From contig CALRNX020000004.1 of NCBI GenBank assembly GCA_943369665.1, positions 124,001 to 188,000 of the forward strand: 64,000 nucleotides of DNA. Direction: 5' to 3'. This DNA is from UKL13-3 sp943369665. GTDB taxonomy: Bacteria; Bacteroidota; Bacteroidia; UKL13-3. Under the pieces are notes generated by a model. That model saw only the letters and a list, made by a program, of their open reading frames with translations. It did no database searches and was not told where the DNA came from. The translations under genes were made by a program, and so were the position numbers. This document shows, piece by piece, positions 18,901-26,547 of the stretch. The stretch's first letter is position 1; every line of letters begins with the position of its first letter.

Positions 18901-19288
18901 TACTTAAGTTAACTACAACATAAGGAGAGTAATTACCTGCCACATATTGATATGAGGCATTAGGTGCAAGACTGTTACTCGGAGTACCGGGCAGAAAAAA
19001 ATAGTCATAGTCTTTAACCGTTACCCCGGAAGGCAAACCTGTTACTGTCACAATAATCGTGGTTAAATTACCCTCACAAATAATGGGGGGAACAGCTGTA
19101 ATCGTGGCTGTTTGGGCTGTTGCCACAATACTGGAAAGAAACAAAACACATAAAAGGGCCGTAGCCTGCATTTTTTTTCCGATTGTAGCAATAAAGGTAC
19201 TGCCTTCACTTCCCTGAAGTTTTTTTGCAGTGCGCATTTGGTTTAAAAACATAGTTGCTAACATATACTTAATATTTATTATTTTCAA
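12968..19288 (-). CDS. Giant PKD-type surface protein with T9SS type B sorting domain
   Basis: 2106 aa. A long N-terminus leads to a signal peptide core (MQATALLCVLFLSSIVATAQ, about residues 40-59); translation could start at the first Met or at a later one. The body is a chain of Ig/PKD-like modules, with PKD hallmarks such as YIWVYGDGFFDTAY, YDFGDGTQYTAT, VYWDFGDGSPIDSS and YWWFGDK. Two copies of a module of about 80 aa are visible (see repeat). The last 90 residues (IPNVFSPNNDGLNDLFKI, YNRWGAKVFESDN, GAYYYIFDYQLR, KTGTVTLIR) are a textbook gliding-motility-associated C-terminal domain, a T9SS type B sorting signal. It is the third gene of an operon with an ECF sigma factor and an anti-sigma-like CTD protein, 18 bp after the latter. 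An exported adhesin or matrix role is inferred. Confidence 0.85.
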   Translation of the reverse strand: MKIINIKYMLATMFLNQMRTAKKLQGSEGSTFIATIGKKMQATALLCVLFLSSIVATAQTATITAVPPIICEGNLTTIIVTVTGLPSGVTVKDYDYFFLPGTPSNSLAPNASYQYVAGNYSPYVVVNLSSGGPITSNTLAITVYARPIPIFTNITADTQCFKTNNVCFQNSSIQPPPPSNPIAKYIWVYGDGFFDTAYTNANQCHRYTFPGVFNVSVRAIDAVGCYTDTFLKSTTPIVIKPKLEPSFTWFQRTGPCFISNYLFTNTTPVALNTLQSFTYDFGDGTQYTATAPFDLYEIQAFDTMGHDYNINGEFSPGMIVTDLTGCIDSIRYTSANAPKPIPKNIRFEFDVVTTKSAANSESRDSVCIGSYNTATICFKQTPIEFATGNFVWVFDDPNSQQLNFNTSSWNPCHTFVGGMKSYFVRLIISNVCGPIPISHTYYAGATFEEDIFLDKTIYANNDAFDANAAPRLVYDTVYRVNRRDPLRKLVYTGSYHMSAGSYLGEDTLYAYVNADRKYERPIYYISDDAKLFKAPGVLNDTITLPFDFITKNGSGDTLVGGYKYYGYGARVIGPTAQIEKTSPPPVVIAAHHKNQCGPTDTVDFVNTSSSFKSRKVYRLWDFDDNFAPQCTSFSRPQSGWPQVVSIQPFDSVTYDKGKTYMKFGPDTTRLWNNALEQFEHSDFYFIMNGQTYEGKMNCKFSYDTLPRHFYPNWDTIYRWYSGGHDFMPWDATTYGNSGPPRIPIDPADAMWWNKPVYLNPVTGEWSLTQNSGPAPFGLWTRIDTMEWGITDLKKGEPVQVRDLPDPFRQSLVDKNGKYPVISSARVEPGKSFSYTWMGKRYTINGSDMLPEGITFYQYAFRRTITRCITVRMNLQDSFNNESTKGIFGAVSDSAQLDSVDCKMEATVQLPFAKADARGLAKRGKECPGASPNGVFFQMSQFQQFPGILPSCGQSFILVNFDSLADRQDGTPCALDAFVSWQGGATPGGLATPPFFSAPNYNQPPTQWTSPSGTVIAWHYGLNAPANRPPPADTAQGWVTIGLAVGSGCKDSIRRNVPLSVYEANQAFYDADITAPVIYSGTNTPVPGAPTNYTYAFTGLINWRTTFVGPTLVTIVDVQYQDCAWPRCMSDTVWYHRFLRINNLSAKFEMEPANCRLRHKGESIRVHYEDTIQDDIKYSLWSWGDNTATVDSFYYLPDSFDVCLDSVKNDILLSAYKANPSFYQTPISYPIPANQKAPGATANNFNYTFAGLTNRRATFDGVSYDTLVDIVYTDCHWTDGYYLSGVRRVRYNFDIQNGIVLLDSTVWPVRASGIGATDGVKPGQLVKQVRKNNFALTYSVVSRTAVPGSIVAFNFCKGANDTIKNEDTLAYYPIVQTVDSAFAFFPVDHVFRRTSWEAAGKGEGVSIGSLTHLIQSRDPQNCVQDMKPPITIGIVDTFDILNGSGEKDTLFCENEPVYFRDSLRYWRNDCSVTDVQTNPAISNSQAYSGLLAPPFNDLQIDSADFWRQDVGDPRTIQNIVPYTPFTKWDAGSQQYYTYTKMDTIIPERVYWDFGDGSPIDSSMRPVHRYKQFGRYTVTMYSKDSLGWFDTCVAFLNISRPIAKIGFLKDANGNPIDKFTCGALAQFIDSTKMAESSTGDKVSDSVKTNYWWFGDKIDTSMWQSTNNPQPGVRYRTNGLFRIKLVAETYQGCKDTTTDTIFISGPRPYVQLLNMNDTIGCAPFKVKIINLADSLGKQVDANGDPITDTVTLTTIIFWGDKNNTQQNIFGRRDTVEFTYDTPGVYQIFVKGSDAAFGGANTCDLVLYPDTPNMPPIQVEVITLAREVLLDKEVICKGNPVMVQNNSDTRYSQYTYTYYLEDNSTAPIDSVTKNQVAPYSFPLVIDSVGSFTIIARPDNVSGIPLSAVQNCKINDTLHVDVVTPSPSFTVDTTAMPLFKLNNTSDTTLNVQYEWVVTKKGATTPSFTHSGNNQDPHFQFDLAEDTGTYVACLTSYAKGISLIEACTDSVCQTIVNTFSTDLEIPNVFSPNNDGLNDLFKIKILGEKQYKLVIYNRWGAKVFESDNQGLMWNGKIFNDGAESPPGAYYYIFDYQLRAEEPKTKTGTVTLIR
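15440..16130 (-). repeat. Duplicated module inside the giant surface protein
   Basis: Two diverged copies (about 15890-16130 and 15440-15665) encode parallel segments. The first reads VYEANQAFYDADITAPVIY ... NYTYAFTGLINWRTTF ... VDVQYQDCAW. The second reads SAYKANPSFYQTPISYPIP ... NFNYTFAGLTNRRATF ... VDIVYTDCHW. Order and spacing are kept, which points to an internal duplication. Boundaries are approximate. Confidence 0.6.
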
Positions 19289-19306
19289 TTTTTACTTAAA
19301 ATAACT

Positions 19307-20233
19307 TTAAAATATCAACTTTAAAATACCCCTTTTAGGACTGCTTTCATTTTCAGCGCCCTTATACTGATACCTAAATACCCAGTTATAGGTTCCTGGT
19401 AAACATGGATTGCCATTGCGGTAATCCTTTCCATCCCAGGTATTCTCTTTATTGTCGCTTACAAAAACCGTCTTGCCTTGTTTATCATAAATAGTGAGTA
19501 AAAAGAATTGTTCATTTTCAATTACAATTTTAAACACATCATTATGGCCATCTCCATTCGGAGAAAAAGAACCAGGAATAATTGGCTCCTCAAAAACAGT
19601 TTCCTCTGTATTTGGATTAGTGGCAGGTGCACTTTTTGCCTCTGTTATTGGTTGCGCTTGAGTTGTTTCGGTTACGGTCGGTTTCGGTTGAGTTGATATC
19701 GGTTTGTTTTCCGATACCACCACTTCTGTATTCATTTGTTTTGGCAAAACATCTTCCTTTTTCGTTTCAACAACCTGCGCATTCGATGATTCGATGATTG
19801 GAGTTGGTGGTACTATATTTTTTTCAGTAGCCACTTTGCGCGCTTTTGAAGAGGGTTGTTGCGCAGCCGGTTGTTCAGACTGTGTTGAAACAGCAGAAGC
19901 AGTTGAAGGTTCAGTTGGTTTTGATTCAACTGCTTGTGGAATAGCCTGAGCCGAAACTGCCGGTTGTTCTTGCTGCGCTGTGTTACTTATAGCCCGATCG
20001 GTTGGTGTATACAAAACATAACCAACAGCAATTGCCGAGACAACTGCTACTGCTGCAATTATTTTTACCACCATAGCCGAACCTTTGGCGGCAACCATAG
20101 CCGATCCTGCAGCACCTGATGCCTGGGCAGCCTGTATCCCTTGTTGGATACCTTGCCATACATCCGGTGCTTCGGGCGAAAAGTTTTCAAAACTTTCGCT
20201 CAACAAGTCATCTATATTATATTTTTTACTCAT
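19307..20233 (-). CDS. Putative anti-sigma factor fused to a T9SS type B C-terminal domain
   Basis: 308 aa. Residues 1-50 are a soluble N-terminus (NIDDLLSESFENFSPEAPDVW) like the sigma-binding end of many Bacteroidota anti-sigma factors. Residues of about 53-75 are one membrane helix (VVKIIAAVAVVSAIAVGYVL) with no cleavable signal, so the rest should be periplasmic. Residues 80-212 are a Pro/Thr/Gln/Glu-rich spacer. Residues 216-308 are a gliding-motility-associated C-terminal domain (PGSFSPNGDGHNDVFKI, TIYDKQGKTVFVSDN, LPGTYNWVFRY, KRGILKLIF). The start ATG overlaps the sigma factor stop by 4 bp. The anti-sigma role is inferred from context and topology; no zinc motif or FecR domain is seen. 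A sorting domain on a membrane-anchored protein is odd, since it cannot be released by normal T9SS export. Confidence 0.7.
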   Translation of the reverse strand: MSKKYNIDDLLSESFENFSPEAPDVWQGIQQGIQAAQASGAAGSAMVAAKGSAMVVKIIAAVAVVSAIAVGYVLYTPTDRAISNTAQQEQPAVSAQAIPQAVESKPTEPSTASAVSTQSEQPAAQQPSSKARKVATEKNIVPPTPIIESSNAQVVETKKEDVLPKQMNTEVVVSENKPISTQPKPTVTETTQAQPITEAKSAPATNPNTEETVFEEPIIPGSFSPNGDGHNDVFKIVIENEQFFLLTIYDKQGKTVFVSDNKENTWDGKDYRNGNPCLPGTYNWVFRYQYKGAENESSPKRGILKLIF

Positions 20234-20778
20234 TGTGTTCCTTTTTGTTGTTGTTTGATAATAGCCTGCTGTAATAAAATCCTCGCCCGCGAGAGCTGCG
20301 ATTTGGAGGTGCCTTCATTTATATTTAACATCTCTGCGATTTCAGCATGCGAATACCCTTCTACGATAAACAGGTTTAATACATTGCGATAACCCGGAGC
20401 CATCTGCTGTATCAGGGCAAGTATTTCTTTTTGCCCGATCTTATCTACCGTATAATCATGGTGTGGTTGCTCATGGGCAGCATCTACATCTTCATGATAC
20501 ATGTACTTTTTTTGAGAACGATAATATTCAAGAGCCGTGTTGACAAAAATGCGTTTCATCCATCCCTCAAAGCTTCCCTGAAACCCAAATTGCCCCATCT
20601 TGGTGAATACTTTTACAAATCCATCTTGTAAAATATCCTTGGCTTCATCGTAGGTATTGCTATACCTCAAACAAATTCCAAACATTACCCTCGAATACTT
20701 TTCGTACAGCAGTTTTTGAGCTTTGCTATCGCCTTTTATGCACGATTGTAAAAGTTCTTGCTCGATTAATGGATCCAC
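20230..20778 (-). CDS. ECF-type RNA polymerase sigma factor
   Basis: 182 aa, probably starting at GTG 20778 (MDPLIEQELLQ). Region 2 covers residues of about 10-85: LYEKYSRVMFGICLRYSNTY, then the -10 recognition segment DEAKDILQDGFVKVFTKM and FEGWMKRIFVNTALEYYRSQKK. Region 4 covers about 115-175, with the helix-turn-helix EGYSHAEIAEMLNINEGTSKSQLSRARILL. This fits the sigma-70 ECF architecture without a C-terminal extension. It leads an operon with the CTD-fused membrane protein (4-bp overlap) and the 2106-aa surface protein. Only 51 bp separate it from the divergent 1556-aa surface protein gene, so shared or autoregulatory control is plausible. Confidence 0.92.
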   Translation of the reverse strand: MDPLIEQELLQSCIKGDSKAQKLLYEKYSRVMFGICLRYSNTYDEAKDILQDGFVKVFTKMGQFGFQGSFEGWMKRIFVNTALEYYRSQKKYMYHEDVDAAHEQPHHDYTVDKIGQKEILALIQQMAPGYRNVLNLFIVEGYSHAEIAEMLNINEGTSKSQLSRARILLQQAIIKQQQKGTQ

Positions 20779-20829
20779 GCTGATATACGAATTATGTTGA
20801 TAGATGTATAGATTTATTCGAAGGTTGCA

Positions 20830-23800
20830 ATGCCGTTACATTTTATTAAAAGTTTCTTAAACCCACCAAAATTCTCGCATTTTAGCCTTACTTTAGTGCC
20901 TCAAAATATAGGCAAATCATTGGTCAAGGTACGAATAATATTTTTATGTGGAATTTGGGGGCTATTGATGCAAATAGCAGAAGGGCAACCCATGCGGCAA
21001 CCCACCCATAAGAACTCACCTGCCTTTATTGAAAACACCGGACAATGGAACAATCCGGCACATTTTATGGCCAAATTGCCGGGAGGTATAGTGTACCTGG
21101 AAAAAAACGCCTTGCACTTCTTCTTTCAACACCAGCAGGATCTCGCTATCGCGCTAAAACATCCCCGGGCGTTTGAAGACGATTTTAAAACATACACCGT
21201 TCGAAACCATGCAGTAAGGGTAAATTTTAAAGGTAGTAATGAGGACACCAAAACCAGTGGTCTTCAAAAACAACAATCTTATTACAATTATTTTATTGGC
21301 AATGATCCCAGGTATTGGCGAAGCCGAGTAGGTTCATTTCAACAAGTTCAATATACGGACCTGTATCGCAATATTGATGCGATGGTGTATATGACAGCGG
21401 AAGGCGGACTAAAATATGACCTGGTTGTAAAACCCCATGGTGATGTAGCGCGTATCTGCCTCAACTACCAAGGCCAGGAAAAGATAAAACTGCATAAAGG
21501 CCGACTGATCATTCAAACATCCGTAAACAGCTGGACCGAACAGGAACCCTATGCCTACCAAGTTATTAATGGCAAAACCATCCCGGTGCACTGTTCCTAT
21601 TTATTGGAGAATGCTGATGTAAAATTCAGCGTAGGTGAGTATGATCACAACTATCCTTTGGTGATCGATCCAGAACTCATTTTTTCAACCTATTCTGGCT
21701 CAAACGTTGATAACTTCGGGCATTCGGCCACTTACGACAATGATGGTCATTTGTATGCTGCCGGAATTGTAACCAACCCCGTATTGTTTCCTAATGGAAA
21801 TTATCCCGTAACCCCGGGTGCTTTTCAGCAGGTATGGGGTGGTGGCGTTGGGCAATGGCCCCAAGCTTCATTTCCCTGCGATATGAGTATCAGCAAATAC
21901 ACACCCGATGGGAGCGCTCTTGTATACGCAACCTATCTTGGAGGAAACAATAACGACTACCCGCACAGCCTGATTGCAGACCATCATAATAACCTAGTCA
22001 TATTTGGCACAACGCTTTCGCCTAATTTTCCAACAAAATCGGGTTGTTACGATGTAACATTTAACGATTCATTTGATATTGTAGTGACAAAACTTTCGGC
22101 CGATGGCACTCAACTTATTGGCTCAACTTATGTTGGCGGAAACAATGCGGATGGGATCAATACAGCCGATTCGTTGCGCATGAACTATGCTGACGAGTTC
22201 AGAGGAGAAGTGATCATCAACCAGCAAAACGATATTATTGTCGCCTCCTCAACCCTATCGGCAAATTTTCCCATTATTTTGGGTACCTACCAACAAAATC
22301 TGGCAGGCAAACAGGATGGTGTTATTTTTAAACTGGATAGCAACCTTAAAGTACTCAAAGCTTCAACTTATTTTGGCCAAACCAACCACGATGCGATTTA
22401 TTCTATTGATCTCCATTCGGGTGGGGATATTTATTTTACCGGAGGCTCCCAAAGCACTAATTTTGCGGTAAGCCCAAATACACACCTTGGTTCTTTTAAA
22501 GGTGGATTTTGCGATGGCTTCCTGGGTCGCATAAGTTCCGACTTATCAAACGTTTCGCAGTTCAGGTATTGGGGATCCAACAGCTACGATCAATCTTACC
22601 TTGTAAAAGTAGACCCGGCAGATAACCCCGTAATCTTCGGGCAACATTTTGATTCCATTCCAATTATCAACGCACTGTATTCAACTCCAACAAGCTCTTT
22701 GTTTATTACAAAATTTAAAACCGATTTGGATAGTATTATTTTCTCAACATCCATTGGTGATTCTATTCAAAACAATGCGTTATCACCTAGTGCCTTTATG
22801 GTGGACGAGTGTGGAGTTCTTTATGGTTCTGTATGGAGCGGAACCACCAACAGAAATGGTAATTATATCAGAAAACACGCTGCTCAGGTAAGAACAACAA
22901 CACAGCAGCTGCCCATCACATATGATGCGATCCAAAAAAACACAGACAATAGTGATTTTTACCTGTTTGTTATGGAAAAAAGTGCTGATAGTATATTGTA
23001 CGGAACGTATTTTGGCGAAAATGGCGATGGCGATCATGTAGATGGCGGAACAAGCAGATTCGACAAAAAGGGAATTATTTACCAAAGCGTTTGTGCAAGT
23101 TGTGGCAGTGGAACCGGAGGAACATTTCTCACTACACCGGAGTCTTTTTCGCCCACAAACCTAAGCCCTCGGTGCAGCAATGCCAGCTTCAAAATAGATT
23201 TCCGAAAAAGCAATATCGTATACGCGCAATTCGATTACGCACCCAAAAAGTTTTGTCTCGACTCATATATTGTAGTAACTTATACCAACCAATCATATAA
23301 TGCCCAATACCAATATTGGTATGTAAATGGTGTACTTCAGGACACTACCTTAAACTTCACCGATACCATTCACAATGTGGGCAGTTATACGGTGAAGCTG
23401 GTGGCGATCGATTCGTCCCGTTGCATTATTATCGACAGTTCATCGGTAACCTACAATGTAGGTGTTGATGCCGTTGCAAGTTTTGTATCAGTTAGGGACA
23501 CCTGTACACCCAATATTACGTTCACCAATACCACCACTCCTGCCAATGTTCCCATCAGGTGGTACTTTGGCGGAGGCGATACTTCGAGTGCCAATATTGT
23601 CAGTCGTCCCTTTCCTGCCAATGGTTTATACCAAATCCTCTTGTTGGCCAATCCGAATTCAGGATGTGCCGATTCGGCTGTTCAAAATCTATATTACGAC
23701 TCAACGGGATACCTGGTAAAAGCTTCTTTTTTACCACCAGACAGTATCAGGTGTGAACCAACTGGTTTTAATTTTTTAAATACAAGTAATAAATTTAGCA

Positions 23801-25500
23801 ATCTTACCTGGTATGTAAATGATACGTTTGCGAGTAATGATTTTGCTTGGGACACTATTTTTTTTACCGGGCATTATGATGTTAAACTCGTTTCCATTGA
23901 TTCATCTACCTGTAACAAATCCGATAGCAGTATACACCAAATAGAAGTAGTAAGGTATGCATATCCTGACTTTACATATGTGCAGGATCCATGCTCGTTT
24001 ACAGCAACCTTTACCAATACCACATTGCTTGTTCCTGGCGATACGATTGGTTATTTCTGGGATTTCGGAAACGGCCTTACCAGCGCTCAAGCGGATACCA
24101 GCATTCAGTTTGACACTGCCGGCAGATACCTTGTTACCCTTGTGGCGAATCCAACCTTGGCTTGTGAAGAAACCACAACCAAGGAAGTGATCATACAAGA
24201 ACTCCCGGGTATCCTCAATGCTTTTTTTACCGCTCAACCTCAGGTAGGATGCACTCCGGCTATTGTTAAATTTACTAATTTTTCGTCCAACCAACTTTCC
24301 CAAGAGTGGTATTACAATGATGTGCTCAAATCCACAGCCAATGATATTTCGGATACTTTTTATGCGGATACGGTGATTACCGTGAAACTGAAAGTATACA
24401 GCAATATTACCTGCTCTGCCGTTGACAGTTTTGAATCCGTTGTAACTATATACAATAGTACACATAGTGCATCGAGCCTCATCAGGGACACCTGTTCGGC
24501 ACAAGTCTTTTTCTTTAACCACTCTACTACGGATAATAACGAGCCTATAAATTATACCTGGTATTTTGGTGATGGAGATTCATCGCATCTCGAAAACCCA
24601 ACACATACTTATTTAAAAGATTCTTTATACACGATCCTGCTCATCACTAATAAAGGCTCGTTTTGTGCTGATACCAGTTCACTCCAGATACCATACAAAA
24701 AAAATGACCACTTATTATCTGCGTCTTATTTTTTAACCGACTCCAATTTTTGCGCACCCGGAAAATACATCGCTATCAATACCTCCTTTAATGCTCATCA
24801 TATCGAATGGGTACTAAACAATGAGATCATTGGTACCGATAGTATCTTAATTGATACGCTTTTCACTCCCGGAAAGTACACGCTTACATTACGCGCATTT
24901 AGTGATCGGTCTTGCAGCAAAGTAGATTCAACAACAACCCAACTGCAGGTGGCTTTATCGGGTATGGCCGACTTTAGCATCGCAAGAGACAGTTGCTCAT
25001 TATTGGTTCAATTTATCAATGAATCTATTTCCCCAACCGGATTGCCAATTCCTTATATCTGGTATTTTGGTGATGGGGATTCTTCAACCGAAAAAAATCC
25101 GGTACACCAATACCCGAATACCAATACTTACTATGTAACGCTCATCACAAATGCCTCGTCCACCTGCGCTGATAGCTCTATCCAAACTTTTTTCATTGAT
25201 GGGGACAGTACATCCGAATTAATCGTTCCAAATGTGTTTACACCCAATAGCGATGGGCTCAATGATTGTTATCGCCTGAAAGGAGTTACACCAAAATGCG
25301 ATGAATACCAATTCACCATATACAATCGTTGGGGTGAAGTGTATTTCAAATCAGATAATCCTTCGCAATGCTGGAACGGACAAAATGAAGCAGGGCGGTT
25401 GGCCAGCACCGGTGTTTATTATTATATCTTAAATCTCAAAAAATACCGATCCGAAGAACGTATCAAAAAAACGGGAACCATCACGCTTCTTCGGGAGTAA
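20830..25500 (+). CDS. Modular surface protein: DUF7948/SBBP beta-propeller, PKD stalk, T9SS type B domain
   Basis: 1556 aa from ATG 20830. The signal core (VRIIFLCGIWGLLMQIAEGQ) starts only near residue 33, so a TTG at 20920 (residue 31) is a possible alternative start. Residues of about 60-280 begin with AFIENTGQWNNPAHFMAKL, the hallmark of the DUF7948 domain. Residues of about 280-780 hold SBBP-like propeller blades (DGSALVYATYLGGNNNDYPHS, SKLSADGTQLIGSTYVGG-type repeats). Residues of about 800-1460 form an alternating eight-module PKD-like stalk with paired cysteines (see repeat). The last 90 residues (IVPNVFTPNSDGLNDCYRL, YNRWGEVYFKSDN, KKTGTITLLRE) are a type B sorting domain. It should be exported by T9SS. 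Function is inferred as adhesion or surface structure. Confidence 0.85.
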   Translation: MPLHFIKSFLNPPKFSHFSLTLVPQNIGKSLVKVRIIFLCGIWGLLMQIAEGQPMRQPTHKNSPAFIENTGQWNNPAHFMAKLPGGIVYLEKNALHFFFQHQQDLAIALKHPRAFEDDFKTYTVRNHAVRVNFKGSNEDTKTSGLQKQQSYYNYFIGNDPRYWRSRVGSFQQVQYTDLYRNIDAMVYMTAEGGLKYDLVVKPHGDVARICLNYQGQEKIKLHKGRLIIQTSVNSWTEQEPYAYQVINGKTIPVHCSYLLENADVKFSVGEYDHNYPLVIDPELIFSTYSGSNVDNFGHSATYDNDGHLYAAGIVTNPVLFPNGNYPVTPGAFQQVWGGGVGQWPQASFPCDMSISKYTPDGSALVYATYLGGNNNDYPHSLIADHHNNLVIFGTTLSPNFPTKSGCYDVTFNDSFDIVVTKLSADGTQLIGSTYVGGNNADGINTADSLRMNYADEFRGEVIINQQNDIIVASSTLSANFPIILGTYQQNLAGKQDGVIFKLDSNLKVLKASTYFGQTNHDAIYSIDLHSGGDIYFTGGSQSTNFAVSPNTHLGSFKGGFCDGFLGRISSDLSNVSQFRYWGSNSYDQSYLVKVDPADNPVIFGQHFDSIPIINALYSTPTSSLFITKFKTDLDSIIFSTSIGDSIQNNALSPSAFMVDECGVLYGSVWSGTTNRNGNYIRKHAAQVRTTTQQLPITYDAIQKNTDNSDFYLFVMEKSADSILYGTYFGENGDGDHVDGGTSRFDKKGIIYQSVCASCGSGTGGTFLTTPESFSPTNLSPRCSNASFKIDFRKSNIVYAQFDYAPKKFCLDSYIVVTYTNQSYNAQYQYWYVNGVLQDTTLNFTDTIHNVGSYTVKLVAIDSSRCIIIDSSSVTYNVGVDAVASFVSVRDTCTPNITFTNTTTPANVPIRWYFGGGDTSSANIVSRPFPANGLYQILLLANPNSGCADSAVQNLYYDSTGYLVKASFLPPDSIRCEPTGFNFLNTSNKFSNLTWYVNDTFASNDFAWDTIFFTGHYDVKLVSIDSSTCNKSDSSIHQIEVVRYAYPDFTYVQDPCSFTATFTNTTLLVPGDTIGYFWDFGNGLTSAQADTSIQFDTAGRYLVTLVANPTLACEETTTKEVIIQELPGILNAFFTAQPQVGCTPAIVKFTNFSSNQLSQEWYYNDVLKSTANDISDTFYADTVITVKLKVYSNITCSAVDSFESVVTIYNSTHSASSLIRDTCSAQVFFFNHSTTDNNEPINYTWYFGDGDSSHLENPTHTYLKDSLYTILLITNKGSFCADTSSLQIPYKKNDHLLSASYFLTDSNFCAPGKYIAINTSFNAHHIEWVLNNEIIGTDSILIDTLFTPGKYTLTLRAFSDRSCSKVDSTTTQLQVALSGMADFSIARDSCSLLVQFINESISPTGLPIPYIWYFGDGDSSTEKNPVHQYPNTNTYYVTLITNASSTCADSSIQTFFIDGDSTSELIVPNVFTPNSDGLNDCYRLKGVTPKCDEYQFTIYNRWGEVYFKSDNPSQCWNGQNEAGRLASTGVYYYILNLKKYRSEERIKKTGTITLLRE
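23235..25200 (+). repeat. Alternating B-A module repeat in the 1556-aa surface protein
   Basis: Two module types alternate four times with a period of about 165 codons. A modules start near 23476, 23968, 24472 and 24967. They carry R/Q-D-x-C near the start, then usually W-Y-F-G-(D/G)-G-D-(S/T)-S (W-D-F-G-N-G in the second copy), and a late Cys that in three of the four copies lies in C-A-D-S/T-S. B modules start near 23235, 23716, 24217 and 24715. They have an early Cys, F/Y-x-N-x-S and W-x-x-N, and end in x-C-x-x-x-D-S/T. Each module therefore has two cysteines. Confidence 0.75.
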
Positions 25501-25655
25501 AACGAAAGCACTGAGCCAACATTCATTGCAACTCATTCACGCCATATAACATCTAACAAATCAGGTTCACTTGCAAATTTTTGAAATTGACCCTCTTTAA
25601 CCAAACATTTCACCTCTTAATTAAAGCACGCAAACATATTAAGCCCAAAATGGTT

Positions 25656-25663
25656 TACTTTTG
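25656..25663 (+). promoter_or_regulatory. Candidate -7 element for ispH
   Basis: TACTTTTG fits TAnnTTTG exactly and lies 8 bp before the ispH ATG. If used, the transcript would have almost no 5' leader. No convincing -33 TTG is seen. Confidence 0.4.
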
Positions 25664-25671
25664 TACACGTT

Positions 25672-26514
25672 ATGAATGTAAAAGTTGAAATAGACGACAA
25701 TTCAGGATTTTGTTTTGGTGTGGTATATGCCATCCAAATGGCAGAAGATATCTTAGACGAAAGAGGTCACCTCTATTGTTTGGGCGATATTGTGCATAAT
25801 GACGAAGAAGTTGAACGCCTCCGTAATAAAGGATTAAAAATAATCAACCACGAAGAATTCGATACCTTAAGAGGCGAAACTGTTTTGATACGCGCTCATG
25901 GCGAACCCCCGGAAACCTATAAGAAAGCATTGGAGCAGAATATCGAATTGATCGATGCCTCATGTCCGGTTGTTCTTAAATTGCAAAACCGCGTCCGTGA
26001 AGCCTATAATGATGATGAGCAAATTATGATCTACGGCAAACATGGGCATGCGGAAGTGATCGGGCTTAAAGGACAAACAAACGGAAACGCCATTGTAATA
26101 GAACATTTTGACGAACTCGAACAAATTGAATTGCCAAAAAAAATTCAATTGTACAGCCAAACAACCAAACGAACCAAAAACCTTTACGCGCTCAGAGATA
26201 AGCTCGTAGAAAAAGGCATCGAGGTAAGTTTTAATGATACATTGTGCCGCCAGGTTTCCAACCGCGACATCCAATTACGTGAGTATGCCAAACGTTTCGA
26301 TACCATCATTTTTGTTTCGGGTAAAAAATCATCGAACGGAAAAGTATTGTATGATGTGTGCAAAGATGTAAATCCCAATACCCATTTTATCAGTTCAAAA
26401 AACGAATTACAAAAAGAATGGTTTAACGAGAATGATACCGTAGGCATTTGTGGAGCAACCTCCACCCCACAATGGCAAATGGAAGAAGTTCGCAACACCA
26501 TACTAGCTTTATAA
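25672..26514 (+). CDS. ispH: 4-hydroxy-3-methylbut-2-enyl diphosphate reductase
   Basis: 280 aa. This is the last enzyme of the MEP isoprenoid pathway, reducing HMBPP to IPP and DMAPP with a [4Fe-4S] cluster. The three cluster cysteines are Cys14 (SGFCFGV), Cys98 (IDASCPVV) and Cys192 (LCRQVSNRD). The catalytic H-x-E is in KHGHAEVIG (His126, Glu128). Other conserved segments are LIRAHGEPPE, SGKKSSNGKVL and GICGATSTPQW. It is a short IspH type without C-terminal extension, consistent with Bacteroidota enzymes. Confidence 0.95.
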   Translation: MNVKVEIDDNSGFCFGVVYAIQMAEDILDERGHLYCLGDIVHNDEEVERLRNKGLKIINHEEFDTLRGETVLIRAHGEPPETYKKALEQNIELIDASCPVVLKLQNRVREAYNDDEQIMIYGKHGHAEVIGLKGQTNGNAIVIEHFDELEQIELPKKIQLYSQTTKRTKNLYALRDKLVEKGIEVSFNDTLCRQVSNRDIQLREYAKRFDTIIFVSGKKSSNGKVLYDVCKDVNPNTHFISSKNELQKEWFNENDTVGICGATSTPQWQMEEVRNTILAL

Positions 26515-26547
26515 AAACCTTAACACCAATTAATTTCTTATTAACCC

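Noticed and set aside
23902..24522. 206-codon minus-strand reading frame opposite the PKD stalk
   Set aside because: It is an antisense shadow of a strongly supported repeat protein, with no signal peptide or family motif.
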